Positions 7,920 to 17,663 are shown, counted from the first letter of the stretch. The stretch is 59,260 nucleotides of DNA from Rhizobium sp. CG5 (GCF_023701945.1 NZ_JABAEF010000028.1:1-59260); one strand, 5' to 3'. Made by a program: numbers and translations. The notes: generated by a model from the sequence alone, not told the origin.

Positions 7920-8231
7920 CTATATCGCCGAATGCAGCACAGGCTCGCGGTCGCGATGCTGGAACTGACCGACGACCTGCTCCTGCATTGCCAGCCTGCA
8001 GGCGATCGTGTCGAGTTCGACCCAGCGCTCGAAGGCAAAGCGGTCGAAGAGCTCCCGAAGGTAGAGACGGAGACTGGACCGGCGCCGCGGGCGGCTCCGG
8101 ACCTTCACCGTGGTCACCTGTCTCCCGGCGCGCGCCGCAATCTGACGGGTCGGACAATCGAGATGCCGCTCTGTCTCGTGCCGGGCGCCGATTGCTTTCG
8201 CCTGCGGCCTCAAGGGGCGGACGTCAATCAT
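7920..8231 (-). CDS. Hypothetical protein, last gene of the ParB-like operon
   Basis: A 103-residue, arginine-rich basic protein. Its ATG (8231) overlaps the stop of the DUF7007 gene in an ATGA arrangement, the same coupling seen between the two genes upstream, and this is the main evidence that it is real. The first half is basic and probably poorly structured; the second half (LRLYLRELFDRFAFERWVEL...) looks helical. No known family. It may act together with the ParB-like and DUF7007 proteins. Confidence 0.5.
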   Translation of the reverse strand: MIDVRPLRPQAKAIGARHETERHLDCPTRQIAARAGRQVTTVKVRSRPRRRSSLRLYLRELFDRFAFERWVELDTIACRLAMQEQVVGQFQHRDREPVLHSAI

Positions 8232-9121
8232 GACCCATCCTCCCGGCTTCGCCAGCCGATGAAGGAGGAGGGGCCATCATACTCAGCGTGGCGAGCGAGA
8301 TCGATGACGAAGCCGAACCGCCCCCGCCCCGCATATTCGTCGCTTGCCACCAGAAAGCGGCGTTCTTCACCACCGCGGATATGGCCTCCGCCGATCTTCG
8401 CCACGACCTCCGTCATGCCGGGGCGATGATCGGACAAGATTGCCGACATAACGATGTAGTCCGCCGCATGGCGTTGATCGAACGCCCAGCGGTCCTTGCC
8501 CCAGCTCTCGCCCTCGGCGAGCGTGCGGCCATAGATTTTCTCCCAGACGTCGGGCCAGGTATTGCGGATGGTCTTTTCTGCCATCGACCGCTCGTAAGCG
8601 GTGAATAGGTCCGGGAAACTTACCGCAACGATCGCCCATTCGCAGTCCTCTTCATACCAAGGCGTGTCCTTCCGCAGCAGCGGATGGACCTTGGCATTGC
8701 GCTCAGTCGACAGATGGAAGCCGCCATGCCCTGATGTCATGTGGGCGACGACGCCCTCTGCGTACACGACCGCCATCTGCGATCCGCCCCATGGTGTGCT
8801 GGCCGACATTCGGGTTTGCACGCGGTTCAGCTTGGCCAGATCGCGTTTGTGACCAGCGGTCTCGGCGACGCGTGCACGGAATTCCGCTTCATCCGCCACC
8901 CGGCCGTTATGCCCGATGAAATCTGCCCGCGTCAGATCGGCGAGTGGCCGACGGATCGCACCGGCGCTTGCAACAAAAGCAAAGCCGCTGGGTGATGTGA
9001 TCATGCCAAGGACCAGGTCACCGATGCGGGCCACGGGCAGGCCGTCCGCAGTGGTGGCAAACTCCACCCCCGAATGATCGGGGGTGGGTGGCGTCATGTT
9101 CGACTGGAAGGCGGCGGTCAT
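8228..9121 (-). CDS. DUF7007-like plasmid protein
   Basis: A 297-residue protein resembling the DUF7007 proteins carried on rhizobial conjugative plasmids. It is cytoplasmic, with conserved-looking blocks EEDCEWAIVAVSFPDLF and TIRNTWPDVWEKIYGR around residues 160-200. Start and stop both overlap neighbours by four bases (ATGA with the ParB-like gene upstream and with the 103-residue gene downstream), so the three are translationally coupled. Function unknown; the family assignment rests on memory of the sequence pattern and context. Confidence 0.65.
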   Translation of the reverse strand: MTAAFQSNMTPPTPDHSGVEFATTADGLPVARIGDLVLGMITSPSGFAFVASAGAIRRPLADLTRADFIGHNGRVADEAEFRARVAETAGHKRDLAKLNRVQTRMSASTPWGGSQMAVVYAEGVVAHMTSGHGGFHLSTERNAKVHPLLRKDTPWYEEDCEWAIVAVSFPDLFTAYERSMAEKTIRNTWPDVWEKIYGRTLAEGESWGKDRWAFDQRHAADYIVMSAILSDHRPGMTEVVAKIGGGHIRGGEERRFLVASDEYAGRGRFGFVIDLARHAEYDGPSSFIGWRSREDGS

Positions 9122-10869
9122 GCTGCAGCCCTCTGATCGAAGTCCTCGTCAAGCTCAGCGTCATCTGGGCGGTCTGCCCCCTGCATGCCTTCCCGTTCCA
9201 TCTCGTTGTCGATTTCCCCATCCTGGTCCTCAGCGGTACCATCAGCGCGGCCGTCGTCGAGCGACCCGGCGCCGACGACATCTGTGGCAGAGCCTGCCCG
9301 GATCCAGTCGAGCAGTTCGTCAGCCGGCGGTGCGAAGCGGCCCGACGGATGGACAAAGTGCTTAGTTGCGAAATGCTCGACGAGCGCTGTACGCGTCTCG
9401 CGGACCTTAGGGCGCGGCTGGATCGATGCCTCAGCGCAAGAGGCTTCCAGTGCCTGGCGCGACAAGCACAAGAGGAAATCTTCCGAGCCCATGTTTGGCA
9501 GGAACGCGTCGGCGCCGATCGCCTCGCCGGCGATGCGCGCGACCATGCCGCTGTTCGACATGCCACGCCGGCACGAGAGGACGTCGATCAGCACCGAGCG
9601 AACCGCAACCCGAAGCGTGTCTTGATCGAAGGCGAGCTTGCCATGCTCGTCAAACAGTCCGACGGCATGACGCGAGAAGCGCTTGCCGCCGTAGAAGGTG
9701 CCATCTGCGCCGGAGTCGATGCGGACATTCAGGCCGGCGAACGCCAGGACCATCAGCGCCATCAGCATATCATCCTCGATCGGCGCGCGACCGAGCGCAT
9801 CGTGCAGGGCATCAGTGCGGAAATCGCCGATCATGTCGTGGCCCTTCTGCGTGACGTCGGGCCGGACTTTCGGCGTGGCGACTGCGTCGGTGTCATCGCC
9901 GCCAGTGACCGATCCGTCGCCAACAGCACCCTTCGGGTTCGCCGCCTCGGGGATGCGGTAATGCACCGTCTGGACCTTGCCGTCACGATCGAGGTAGAGC
10001 GCCTTATGGTCGGACTTGGACGGCTTGCCGTAGACTTGGGATCCCTTCTTCGGCAGTTCCGGCTGGCCCCAGCTGTTGACCTCGACGATCGCGCCGCGCT
10101 TCGGCAGATTGTTCGTCATCCATTCGTGCTGGGCGCCGAGAAAACCTTCGACATTGGTGGTGTAGCGGCCGTCCTCGTCGGCCGGTGCGAAGAGATCCTC
10201 CACCCATTCGATGCCGTAGGCCTGAGCCAGATCATCGCCGAAGCTCGCGTCCCTGGCATACATGCGCTTCTTCGTGAGCGCATTCGCAATCTGCCACCAT
10301 GGCGCCGTGTCGCCCTTCTTGGGCTTGTGCGCTTTCCAGACCTCCTTCTGTTCGACCTGGCCCGCCGCGGCGATCACCCGCAACTGCTGCTCGGACGGCA
10401 TATCGCCCAGCGCCATCTGCTCCAGCATAGCTGGCAGGACATTGGCAAGCAGGCGCAGCTTGCGGATCTGGCGAACGGGGAGGGCGAGAGCGACGGCGAT
10501 AGCTTCCTCTGTCCAGCCGAGAGCAACGAGCCGTTCGATACCTCGCCATTGATCGACGGGATTGAGCGCTTCGCGGACGCTGTTCTCGACCATCGAACGC
10601 ATCGCGCCATTGTCGTTGGCTGCATCAACGACGAGAATTTCGATCTCCTCAAGACCAGCCGCGATGGCGAGGCGGACGCGGCGATGGCCAGCGTCAATGA
10701 TGTAGCCGTTGCCACCATCCGTCTCCGGGGCGACCACCGGCGGCTGGACGATGCCGACGGCCTTGATCGTGGCCAGCATCAGCGCATCGGCCTGCGGCGA
10801 CGACTTTGACTGGCGCATCCGGTCGGGGTTTTCCTTCAGAGCGCGCGGGTCAACCTTCATGATCTGCAT
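9118..10869 (-). CDS. ParB/Spo0J-like N-terminal domain protein
   Basis: A 583-residue protein with a ParB N-terminal domain at about residues 1-110 (PDRMRQ...IVQPPVV, then DAGHRRVRLAIAAGL, the nucleotide-binding box) and a helical DNA-binding region after it (ALALPVRQIRKLRLLANVLP). The C-terminal 350 residues are unlike partition ParB. The plasmid already has RepA/RepB for partition, so this is probably not a segregation protein. ParB-like proteins also occur in the F-plasmid leading region. AAGGAC lies before ATG 10869. First gene of a three-gene coupled operon. Confidence 0.85.
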   Translation of the reverse strand: MQIMKVDPRALKENPDRMRQSKSSPQADALMLATIKAVGIVQPPVVAPETDGGNGYIIDAGHRRVRLAIAAGLEEIEILVVDAANDNGAMRSMVENSVREALNPVDQWRGIERLVALGWTEEAIAVALALPVRQIRKLRLLANVLPAMLEQMALGDMPSEQQLRVIAAAGQVEQKEVWKAHKPKKGDTAPWWQIANALTKKRMYARDASFGDDLAQAYGIEWVEDLFAPADEDGRYTTNVEGFLGAQHEWMTNNLPKRGAIVEVNSWGQPELPKKGSQVYGKPSKSDHKALYLDRDGKVQTVHYRIPEAANPKGAVGDGSVTGGDDTDAVATPKVRPDVTQKGHDMIGDFRTDALHDALGRAPIEDDMLMALMVLAFAGLNVRIDSGADGTFYGGKRFSRHAVGLFDEHGKLAFDQDTLRVAVRSVLIDVLSCRRGMSNSGMVARIAGEAIGADAFLPNMGSEDFLLCLSRQALEASCAEASIQPRPKVRETRTALVEHFATKHFVHPSGRFAPPADELLDWIRAGSATDVVGAGSLDDGRADGTAEDQDGEIDNEMEREGMQGADRPDDAELDEDFDQRAAA

Positions 10870-11402
10870 GGGATTTGTCCTTGTCTAGAGAGTTCCGGAC
10901 CGGCGCCTTGCCAGCCCTTCCTGTCTTCATTTTTCTCGAAGACACCTCCCGGACCGCCGAACGGCCGGACTGACGCAACTGCGACCGAGCATCCCTGCTG
11001 CGAAGGACAAGCGGGGCTGACAGCCCTGCGAAGAACGAGTGGCCGGGATAGCGCAGGCGGCGGTTGAGCGTACGCGTCGGCAGGAGGACCGATCGGCGAC
11101 CGGTTCTTTCCCTCCTCCTTCTTTTCCGTTTCTCCATTAGAAGTGCTGTCCGCGTACGCCGAGGCGCGAACGACATGAAAAACCTCGACCGGAAACCGAA
11201 ACGCAAAAGGGCGCTCGACCCGCGAGGGGAGCGCCCTTTAAGATCCCGGACGACGTCGAAAACCACAGCGATTGCAGCGTAAGGACATCATCTGAACGGG
11301 AAGTGATGCTCAGATATTGTTGATGGCGGGAAAATTCAAGTCGCGAGCGTGAATACTCGCTGATAAATGTCGCCGCCCTCCAAGAGTGCCAGTCGAGGAA
11401 AG
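10870..11402. other. Divergent regulatory gap with strong hairpin
   Basis: About 530 bases between the ParB-like operon (leftwards) and the 80-residue gene (rightwards). It contains a strong inverted repeat at 11205-11238 (AAAGGGCGCTC, 12-base loop, GAGCGCCCTTT), flanked by A residues on one side and T on the other, so it could terminate or attenuate transcripts in either direction. As it stands before genes and not after one, an attenuator or the end of a small RNA is possible. No reliable gene was found. Confidence 0.5.
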
Positions 11403-11645
11403 ATGAGTACCGATCCTGAAGCCCGGAGGGCCATCGCACACCGCGCCATCAATCGCGCGAAGTCGCGTGGTATGCCGATCGACGAGGACCCAATCTTTAT
11501 GGCTCTGCTGGATGCGTGGATCAGTGGCGACATCGACATGCGTACGATGCGCGAGCGCTATCTCGACAGTTTTTCTCTCAAGGAAGAACAGCACCGTGGT
11601 CGTCAGCCTGGCCAAGACGAGATATCTTTGGATGATGATGTGTAA
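11403..11645 (+). CDS. Small conserved hypothetical protein (80 aa)
   Basis: An 80-residue helical, charged protein (MSTDPEARRAIAHRAINRAK...). ATG 11403 is preceded by GAGGAAAG; the longer frame from 11367 lacks such a site. The middle (DPIFMALLDAWISGDIDMRTMRERYLD) resembles small plasmid proteins seen beside DarB-like genes, but no function is known to me. It is one of the few plus-strand genes in the leading region and converges on the large methylase/helicase gene. Confidence 0.65.
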   Translation: MSTDPEARRAIAHRAINRAKSRGMPIDEDPIFMALLDAWISGDIDMRTMRERYLDSFSLKEEQHRGRQPGQDEISLDDDV

Positions 11646-11813
11646 GAAAAAAGGGCCGACGGAGTAAACCGCGGGCCATAAAGTGTGGAGATCTTTGACC
11701 TCCAGAGGGGAACAGCTGCTGCGGCGGAACTGGGAGGAGACCGCCATATGCATCAGCTGTAGGCTTTATGCCTGATTTCTGGCCAATCGGAAAACACTTA
11801 TTGTGCAATGCAG

Positions 11814-14800
11814 CTATGCGGCCAGCGTGTTGGTCTCATTGCCGAGACCGTCCGCCAGCTGAGTTTCGATGTCACGTAGTTCTCGCCTTTTCTCCTTCAG
11901 ATCGTCAGCGAACGCGAACGCTCCTCCGTCTCGAGAACGGTAGGAGGCCAGCCGACGCTCGGCCTCTTCCAACCGCCGGCGATACTGAAGCTGCTCCTGC
12001 TCGAAGCCGTCGAGTCCGTGCTCCAGCCGTGAGATGGCACCCAGCGGCGTGACCGTGATTGCAAGCTCGATCTCTTGACTTACGCCCGTGCGCTGGAGCA
12101 GCGTCCCGTAGCGATAGCCGTCGCCCTTGCCGAACCGCTCACCCTCATAGACCAGATCGAAGCCGCCGATCGTGGCAAGGTGAACCTCGCCCTCATGCTG
12201 AAGCTGCAAAAGCGTTAGGATTTCCTTCATCAGCGCCCGACCGGCCTCCTTGCGCTCGGCATGTTCTTTACCGAGAACCGTCATCGTGAAGGCGTCGCCG
12301 GTGGTCGACTGCAGCCGCGCGATATCCTGGCCGATTTCGCCAATCCGCCGGGTAGAGACCTCGATTTCGCGTTCTGCATCGCGCATCTGCCGGCGGACGG
12401 CGTATTGATCGTCCTCGTGGGCGGCCCGCAGCCGTTCGAGCCGTGCGATATCGGCCTCCAAGCCTGCCTTCCGCATCAACCGCTCATCGCCTGAGGCAAT
12501 CGCCTTGGCCATGGCGAACTGGTTGGCCGCCCCTTCACCAACATCCTCCAGTCGCCTGATCGAGGTGTCTCCCGACAGGGCCGCGGCAATGAACCGGGCT
12601 TTGCGCTCATTGTTCTGCCACATGCTGGCATCGAGTGAACCTTCCGTCGCATAGGCGAAGATGTCGACCTCGTCGTGCTGGTTGCCCTGACGGACGATCC
12701 GGCCTTCTCGCTGTTCGATCTGCGATGGCAGCCATGGCACATCGAGGTGATGGAGAGCCTTCAGCCGAAGCTGGGCGTTGACCCCCGTGCCCATCGTTTC
12801 AGACGAGCCGATCAGGAAACGGACCTTGCCAGCGCGCACGTCACCGAACAGCCGCTGCTTGGCTTCGGTCTTCTTGTATTCCTGCATGAAGGCGATTTGC
12901 GATGCCGGCACACCGAGCCGGATCAGCTCGTCGCGAATGAACCGATAGGCCGAGAAGCCTCGGCTCTTCTCCACGTTGATCGTGCCGAGATCGGAAAAGA
13001 TCATCTGGGCTGCCCCTGGTTGATCGAAGTCTTTGCCGTCGGGGCGTCGATAGATCGCCTCGCCGGTTTCCTTCCAGATCCGGTGGGCATTGCGGACGAG
13101 CAGATTGAGCTTGTTATTCTCCTCGTTGTCGGCCGCCGGCATGACGAAGCGCAGGTCGATCGCCGCATGGCGCCCATCGGTGATGACGGACAGCAGGATG
13201 TCGTCGCCGGACTTGGCGGGACCCTCGCGCTGCTCGATCGCCTTGATCCGCGCGTCGAGCATCTGCTGATAGGTCTTGAACAGTGCCGTCGGCTTGGCAG
13301 TCATGATCTGCCGCCGGCCGGTCGAGATGTTGGGCACCTTCACGTATTGCCGCAGATCGTCAGGCATCACCACATCAGCAAACGAGCGGAACATGGCGAT
13401 CAGCTCCGGCACGTTGACGAAGGAAGCAAAGCGGCTGACCGGCTTGTATTTTCCCGATGGCTGGATTTCGAGTTCGGTAGTCGTGTCGCCGAAGCACGAT
13501 GCCCAGGCGTCGAACTCGTGCAGGCCGCGTTCGGCAAGCGCTACATACCCAAGCAGACGCTGGATCGAGAACATTTCTCCGAGCGTATTGGTGATCGGCG
13601 TGCCGGAAGCGAGCACCAGTGCGCGGCCGGGGTTCTTCGTCTCGATGTAGCGGGATTTCACATAGAGATCCCAGGCGCGCTGCGAGCCGTTCGGGTCGAT
13701 GCCCTTCAATGTCGACATGTTGGTAGCAAAGGAGAGCTTGCGGAACTCCTGCGCCTCGTCGACGATGATCTGGTCGATGCCGATTTCCGAGATAGTCAGC
13801 AGGTCATCCTTTCTGGTCGCCAGTCCTTCGAGCCGCTCCTGCAAACCTTCCTTCAGCCGCTCAAGGCGCTTGCGCGAAACGGGGTCCTCACTGTCGACCT
13901 TGGTCAGCAGATCCTCATAGAGCTGCAACTCGCCCTGGATCATCTCCTGCTCAAAGGCGGACGGCACGGCGATGAACCGGAACGCCGAATGCGTGATGAT
14001 GATCGCGTCCCAGGTCGCGGTCGCGGCGCGCGAGAGGAAGCGAGCCCGCTTGTCCTTTGTGAAGTTCGTCTCATCCGCCACCAGAATGCGAGCATTCGGA
14101 TAGAGGCCTAAAAACTCGCGAGCGGCCTGCGCCAGGCAATGGCCGGGCACGACCAGCATGGCCTTGGCGATCAGTCCAAGCCGGCGCTGCTCCATGATGG
14201 CCGCCGCCATCGTCATCGTCTTACCGGCGCCGACAGCATGGGCAAGATAGGTCGAGCCATCGGCAATGATCCGCCAGATGCCGCGTTTCTGGTGCCCGTA
14301 CAAAACAAAGGCGCCAGAGGCGCCGGGAAGTTTCAGGTGGGAGCCGTCGAATTTCCGCGGCGCGATATTGTTGAAGCGATCATTGTAATCGCGGGCCAGC
14401 CGGTCGGTGCGATCTGGATCGGTCCAGACCCAGTCCTGAAAAGCCTGCTTGATCCTCTGCAGCTTGTCGCGCGCGGCTTCCGTATCGACTACATTGAGGA
14501 CCCGGCGCTCACCGTCGGCATCCTTGAAGACGTCGAAAATCTGTGGGACTCGGCTGTTGAGCGCGTCAGACAGCAGGTCGCCGGCGTGGCGGCGGCTCGT
14601 TCCCCATTCCGATGTGCCAGCGGCGCTGTAACCGAGCTGCCGTGCCTCCACCGTCCAGGAACCAAGCTCCGGCATATGATGGATGCGGATATCAGCCTCC
14701 ATCTTTTGCTTGACGAAGGCGACGACATCGGCGGCCGGGATCCAAGGTGCGCCGAGACGGGCTGTGATATCCGAGGGACGCAGATCGGCCGGCTGAACAT

Positions 14801-16904
14801 CTAGAAGCGCGCGGACATTACGCTCATATGACGGGTCGAGCTCTGCGGCAGCCTGCGCGGCGGCGAGCTTTGTGCGGACGGCCCCTGAGAGATATCCGTC
14901 TGCCGTCTTCCACGATCCATCGGCCGGATCACGGAAGATGGCCTCGCCCAGCTCGTCGACCACATCAGCAGGATCGCTGTGCAGCAGCTCGGCGACATGG
15001 TCGATATCGACGTGGCCTCGTTCATTCAGCACGACGGCGAGCGCATCGGCAGGTGAGGTAATCGTCGGTGCGGCCGGCGGAGCAATCACGCGTTCGGAAA
15101 AAATCGGCCCCGGTTTCGCCGTGTCCGTCTCCAGATCGTAGTCCTCGATCGAGGCGACCAGCCAGCAATCGGGATCGTCGCGGAACGGTGCGAGGTTCGG
15201 TTGGCGATGCGTTTCCTTGACCTCGCCGGTCTCGGCATCTTCCTGGATCGAGACTGTTGTGTGGTTGATCGGCCCGAAATCGCGCACAAAACTCGACCAG
15301 GCGATGCGCAATCGGATTTGGAGATCGCGCCATGGCCGATCGGTTTCCTGCGCCTTCAGGACCTCGCGCACTGCATCGCGAATCGGGATCAGCTTGCTGA
15401 TGATCCGAACGTGTTTTTCCGGGATTCCATTGCCTGAGCGACCCTTGCGGACGGTGACCGGCACGGCCGATCCGTCGAGCATCTGCATCAGGCCCTTCGA
15501 CCGGTCGAGGAAGAAGCTGCCCTCGCGAACGGAGCCGCCTCTCGGCTGCAAGGCGACGATCTCGCCGAGCTCGTCTTCCAGATCGATATCGATGGGCGTC
15601 GGCTCGCCGTCGTAGAGATCGGCGGGCAATAGATCGATTGCAGCGGCGAGGGCGGCGTCAAGATCCTCGTCATTGCGGGGCCGGCATGTGTAGGTCTCGC
15701 CGAACGGGCCGGAGGTCAGGGCGTGTGTGCCGAGCACGAAGTCCGGATGCCGACCAAACCAGCGATTGACCCTGATGGCGCCTTCTTCGTCGGTGGCCGG
15801 CCTGATCTCATCGACATCGAGCCACAGCTGATTTCCCTCCGGCTCTCCGGGCTTGCGCTTGCGGAAGAACAGAATGTCGACGACGACATCCGTGCCGGCG
15901 TCACGGCGAAAGCTGCCTTCGGGCAACCGGATTGCCCCGATCAGGTCGGCCGACTTGGCGATATGCTCGCGTGTCGTGGTATCGGCCTTGTCCATGGTGC
16001 CATGCGACGTGACGAAGGCGGCAAGCGCACCGGGCTTCAGCAGGTCAATCGACCGGGCGATGAAATAGTCGTGCAAACGAAGGCCAAGCGATCGGTAAGC
16101 GCGATCCGAGCGGACGGTGCGGTCGGAGAAGGGCGGATTGCCGATGGCGAGATCGTAGATCGGCGCCAGATCGGTGCGGGCAAAGTCGCCATTGATGATC
16201 CGCGCCTTCGGCTGAAGCAGGCAGGCGATGCGAGCGGTGACCGGATCGAGTTCAATCCCGGTCACATAGGCAACGTCGCGATATGGCTCCGGTATCAGGG
16301 CCGGGAACAGCCCCGTGCCGATGCCAGGTTCCAGCACCCGGCCGCCGCGCCAGCCCAGTTTCTGGACCCCAGCCCAGATTGCCCTGATGATGAACTCCGG
16401 CGTGAAATGCGCATATTGGGTGCAGCGGGCAAGCGACGTGTAGTCGCTCTCGCAAACCGCGGTCTCGAGCGAAGAACCAATATCGTCCCAACCCTGGCGG
16501 AAATCGACCTCGCCTGGCCGACGGAACATACCGTTGGCCAGTTCGCCGGCGCCGAAGCCCGTGAAGCGGATCAACTGCGCCTGTTCCTTGGCCGTCGCCG
16601 GCCGGTCCTGCTTGGCAATGCCGTCGGCGACAAGGATCGCCGCGACATTGGCGCGAGCGCGATCCCTCCAGGAGGCGGCGAGCCCGCGGTCGCCGTCGAG
16701 ATAGAAGTTTGCCCGAAGCCTCGCGCGCCGGGCAGGCGTGGCAGCGACGGCGAGGGCGGGTGCAGGTGCTGGCGGCAGGGGATCCGGATCGTCGTCATTG
16801 GCGGCATCAGGCGAGAACCCGCCGAACGCTGTCACGCCAAGCCCGAGGCCGGACGAAAGCACGCTCGAGCCGAACATGTCTGATGTAAATGGATCGTTGC
16901 TCAT
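11814..16904 (-). CDS. DarB-like DNA methylase/helicase fusion
   Basis: A 1,696-residue two-enzyme protein. An N6-adenine methyltransferase domain has the S-adenosylmethionine loop (LEPGIGTGLFPALI, near residue 185) and the catalytic motif NPPF near 255. A superfamily 2 helicase of SNF2 type follows: Walker A (AVGAGKT, about 890), DEAQ box (about 1045) and motif VI (QREGRIVRQG, about 1395). The C-terminal 250 residues are coiled coil. This order matches phage P1 DarB, an antirestriction protein delivered with the DNA. ATG 16904 has AAGGAA upstream; the frame starts at 16937 but without such a site. The sequence is complete, with no frameshift. Confidence 0.85.
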   Translation of the reverse strand: MSNDPFTSDMFGSSVLSSGLGLGVTAFGGFSPDAANDDDPDPLPPAPAPALAVAATPARRARLRANFYLDGDRGLAASWRDRARANVAAILVADGIAKQDRPATAKEQAQLIRFTGFGAGELANGMFRRPGEVDFRQGWDDIGSSLETAVCESDYTSLARCTQYAHFTPEFIIRAIWAGVQKLGWRGGRVLEPGIGTGLFPALIPEPYRDVAYVTGIELDPVTARIACLLQPKARIINGDFARTDLAPIYDLAIGNPPFSDRTVRSDRAYRSLGLRLHDYFIARSIDLLKPGALAAFVTSHGTMDKADTTTREHIAKSADLIGAIRLPEGSFRRDAGTDVVVDILFFRKRKPGEPEGNQLWLDVDEIRPATDEEGAIRVNRWFGRHPDFVLGTHALTSGPFGETYTCRPRNDEDLDAALAAAIDLLPADLYDGEPTPIDIDLEDELGEIVALQPRGGSVREGSFFLDRSKGLMQMLDGSAVPVTVRKGRSGNGIPEKHVRIISKLIPIRDAVREVLKAQETDRPWRDLQIRLRIAWSSFVRDFGPINHTTVSIQEDAETGEVKETHRQPNLAPFRDDPDCWLVASIEDYDLETDTAKPGPIFSERVIAPPAAPTITSPADALAVVLNERGHVDIDHVAELLHSDPADVVDELGEAIFRDPADGSWKTADGYLSGAVRTKLAAAQAAAELDPSYERNVRALLDVQPADLRPSDITARLGAPWIPAADVVAFVKQKMEADIRIHHMPELGSWTVEARQLGYSAAGTSEWGTSRRHAGDLLSDALNSRVPQIFDVFKDADGERRVLNVVDTEAARDKLQRIKQAFQDWVWTDPDRTDRLARDYNDRFNNIAPRKFDGSHLKLPGASGAFVLYGHQKRGIWRIIADGSTYLAHAVGAGKTMTMAAAIMEQRRLGLIAKAMLVVPGHCLAQAAREFLGLYPNARILVADETNFTKDKRARFLSRAATATWDAIIITHSAFRFIAVPSAFEQEMIQGELQLYEDLLTKVDSEDPVSRKRLERLKEGLQERLEGLATRKDDLLTISEIGIDQIIVDEAQEFRKLSFATNMSTLKGIDPNGSQRAWDLYVKSRYIETKNPGRALVLASGTPITNTLGEMFSIQRLLGYVALAERGLHEFDAWASCFGDTTTELEIQPSGKYKPVSRFASFVNVPELIAMFRSFADVVMPDDLRQYVKVPNISTGRRQIMTAKPTALFKTYQQMLDARIKAIEQREGPAKSGDDILLSVITDGRHAAIDLRFVMPAADNEENNKLNLLVRNAHRIWKETGEAIYRRPDGKDFDQPGAAQMIFSDLGTINVEKSRGFSAYRFIRDELIRLGVPASQIAFMQEYKKTEAKQRLFGDVRAGKVRFLIGSSETMGTGVNAQLRLKALHHLDVPWLPSQIEQREGRIVRQGNQHDEVDIFAYATEGSLDASMWQNNERKARFIAAALSGDTSIRRLEDVGEGAANQFAMAKAIASGDERLMRKAGLEADIARLERLRAAHEDDQYAVRRQMRDAEREIEVSTRRIGEIGQDIARLQSTTGDAFTMTVLGKEHAERKEAGRALMKEILTLLQLQHEGEVHLATIGGFDLVYEGERFGKGDGYRYGTLLQRTGVSQEIELAITVTPLGAISRLEHGLDGFEQEQLQYRRRLEEAERRLASYRSRDGGAFAFADDLKEKRRELRDIETQLADGLGNETNTLAA

Positions 16905-16993
16905 GGGAAAGTTCCTTGAAATGAGGGCGTGCGCCATCGCTCGGCCACCGAGAAGACCGCATTCGGCGCGGAGTTTGCGAATGATGATCTGGC

Positions 16994-17599
16994 TCAGGCG
17001 GCCAGCGATGCGGGGAGGTGGCGTAGATGCACCGGCAGCTTGGCCGCGATCTCGTCGTCGGACAGGGTGTCGAGCAACTTCAGGAACGTGCCTTCACTGC
17101 CACCGTAGAGCATCACCGTGCGGTGGCCTTGCATCGGCTTCGGCCAGTTGTCGCCGGCGTAACCGCGATAGTCGTCGGTGGTCGTGCTCCAGATGTGCTC
17201 AAGCCGTTCTTCGCGGCTCATCGCCCGGACTGGTCGGGTTTCGCGGTCAATAATAGCGATCCGCATCGCCTCCACAGAGTTCGGGTCCGAGAGGTCGCAG
17301 TATGTGTGAAAATAGCGGACCGCTTCATCGATCCGGATCGCATAAAACACCGAGGTCACCGAACCGGCCATAAACTCGCGCATCGCAAAGATCGGCCCGC
17401 GCATCCAGAGCGGCGGCAGAATATCCAGCATATAGGAGTGGGAGGTTTCATCGATCTCGAACCATTCGCCGGCATAGACGGCAGACTGGTCGCCAGCAAA
17501 GCGGTCGGGGCGCATAGCGTGCCTGTCGAACATCCGGAACATGTCGGCACGCTTGGCCGCTCCCTGAAAGATTTTGCGGGGAAGGGCTCTCGAGGTCAT
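16994..17599 (-). CDS. DUF1419 domain-containing protein
   Basis: A 201-residue soluble protein typical of DUF1419 (KIFQGAAKRADMFRMFDRHA near the start, GEWFEIDETSHSYMLDILPPL in the middle). DUF1419 is common on alphaproteobacterial plasmids beside DarB-like and toprim genes; its function is unknown. ATG 17599 has AAGGAT 7 bp upstream and is preferred over the frame start at 17662. It lies between the DarB-like and DUF3991/toprim genes, 64 bp after the latter, and probably shares its transcript. Confidence 0.85.
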   Translation of the reverse strand: MTSRALPRKIFQGAAKRADMFRMFDRHAMRPDRFAGDQSAVYAGEWFEIDETSHSYMLDILPPLWMRGPIFAMREFMAGSVTSVFYAIRIDEAVRYFHTYCDLSDPNSVEAMRIAIIDRETRPVRAMSREERLEHIWSTTTDDYRGYAGDNWPKPMQGHRTVMLYGGSEGTFLKLLDTLSDDEIAAKLPVHLRHLPASLAA

Positions 17600-17663
17600 C
17601 AGCTTGATCCTTTCGGGGTTTAGGACCAAAGGCAGCAATGTCGTTTCGACCTCACTATCCACT

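Noticed and set aside
7354..8429. Overlapping long frames on both strands (7354-8157 minus, 7377-8429 plus)
   Set aside because: Neither has a ribosome-binding site or recognisable product, and both conflict with better supported genes at 6947-7534, 7920-8231 and 8228-9121.
9088..10809. 573-codon plus-strand frame opposite the ParB-like gene
   Set aside because: Shadow of the minus-strand gene, whose ParB motifs and ATGA coupling are convincing; the plus-strand translation shows no domain.
9118..10869. ParB-like gene as a second partition system
   Set aside because: No ParA partner lies next to it, its C-terminal 350 residues are unlike partition ParB, and repA/repB with two parS sites already serve partition.
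12675..14111. 478-codon plus-strand open frame inside the DarB-like gene
   Set aside because: Antisense to well-conserved methylase/helicase motifs; long antisense frames are common in this GC-rich DNA, and it has no ribosome-binding site or family similarity. The same applies to 15723-16883.
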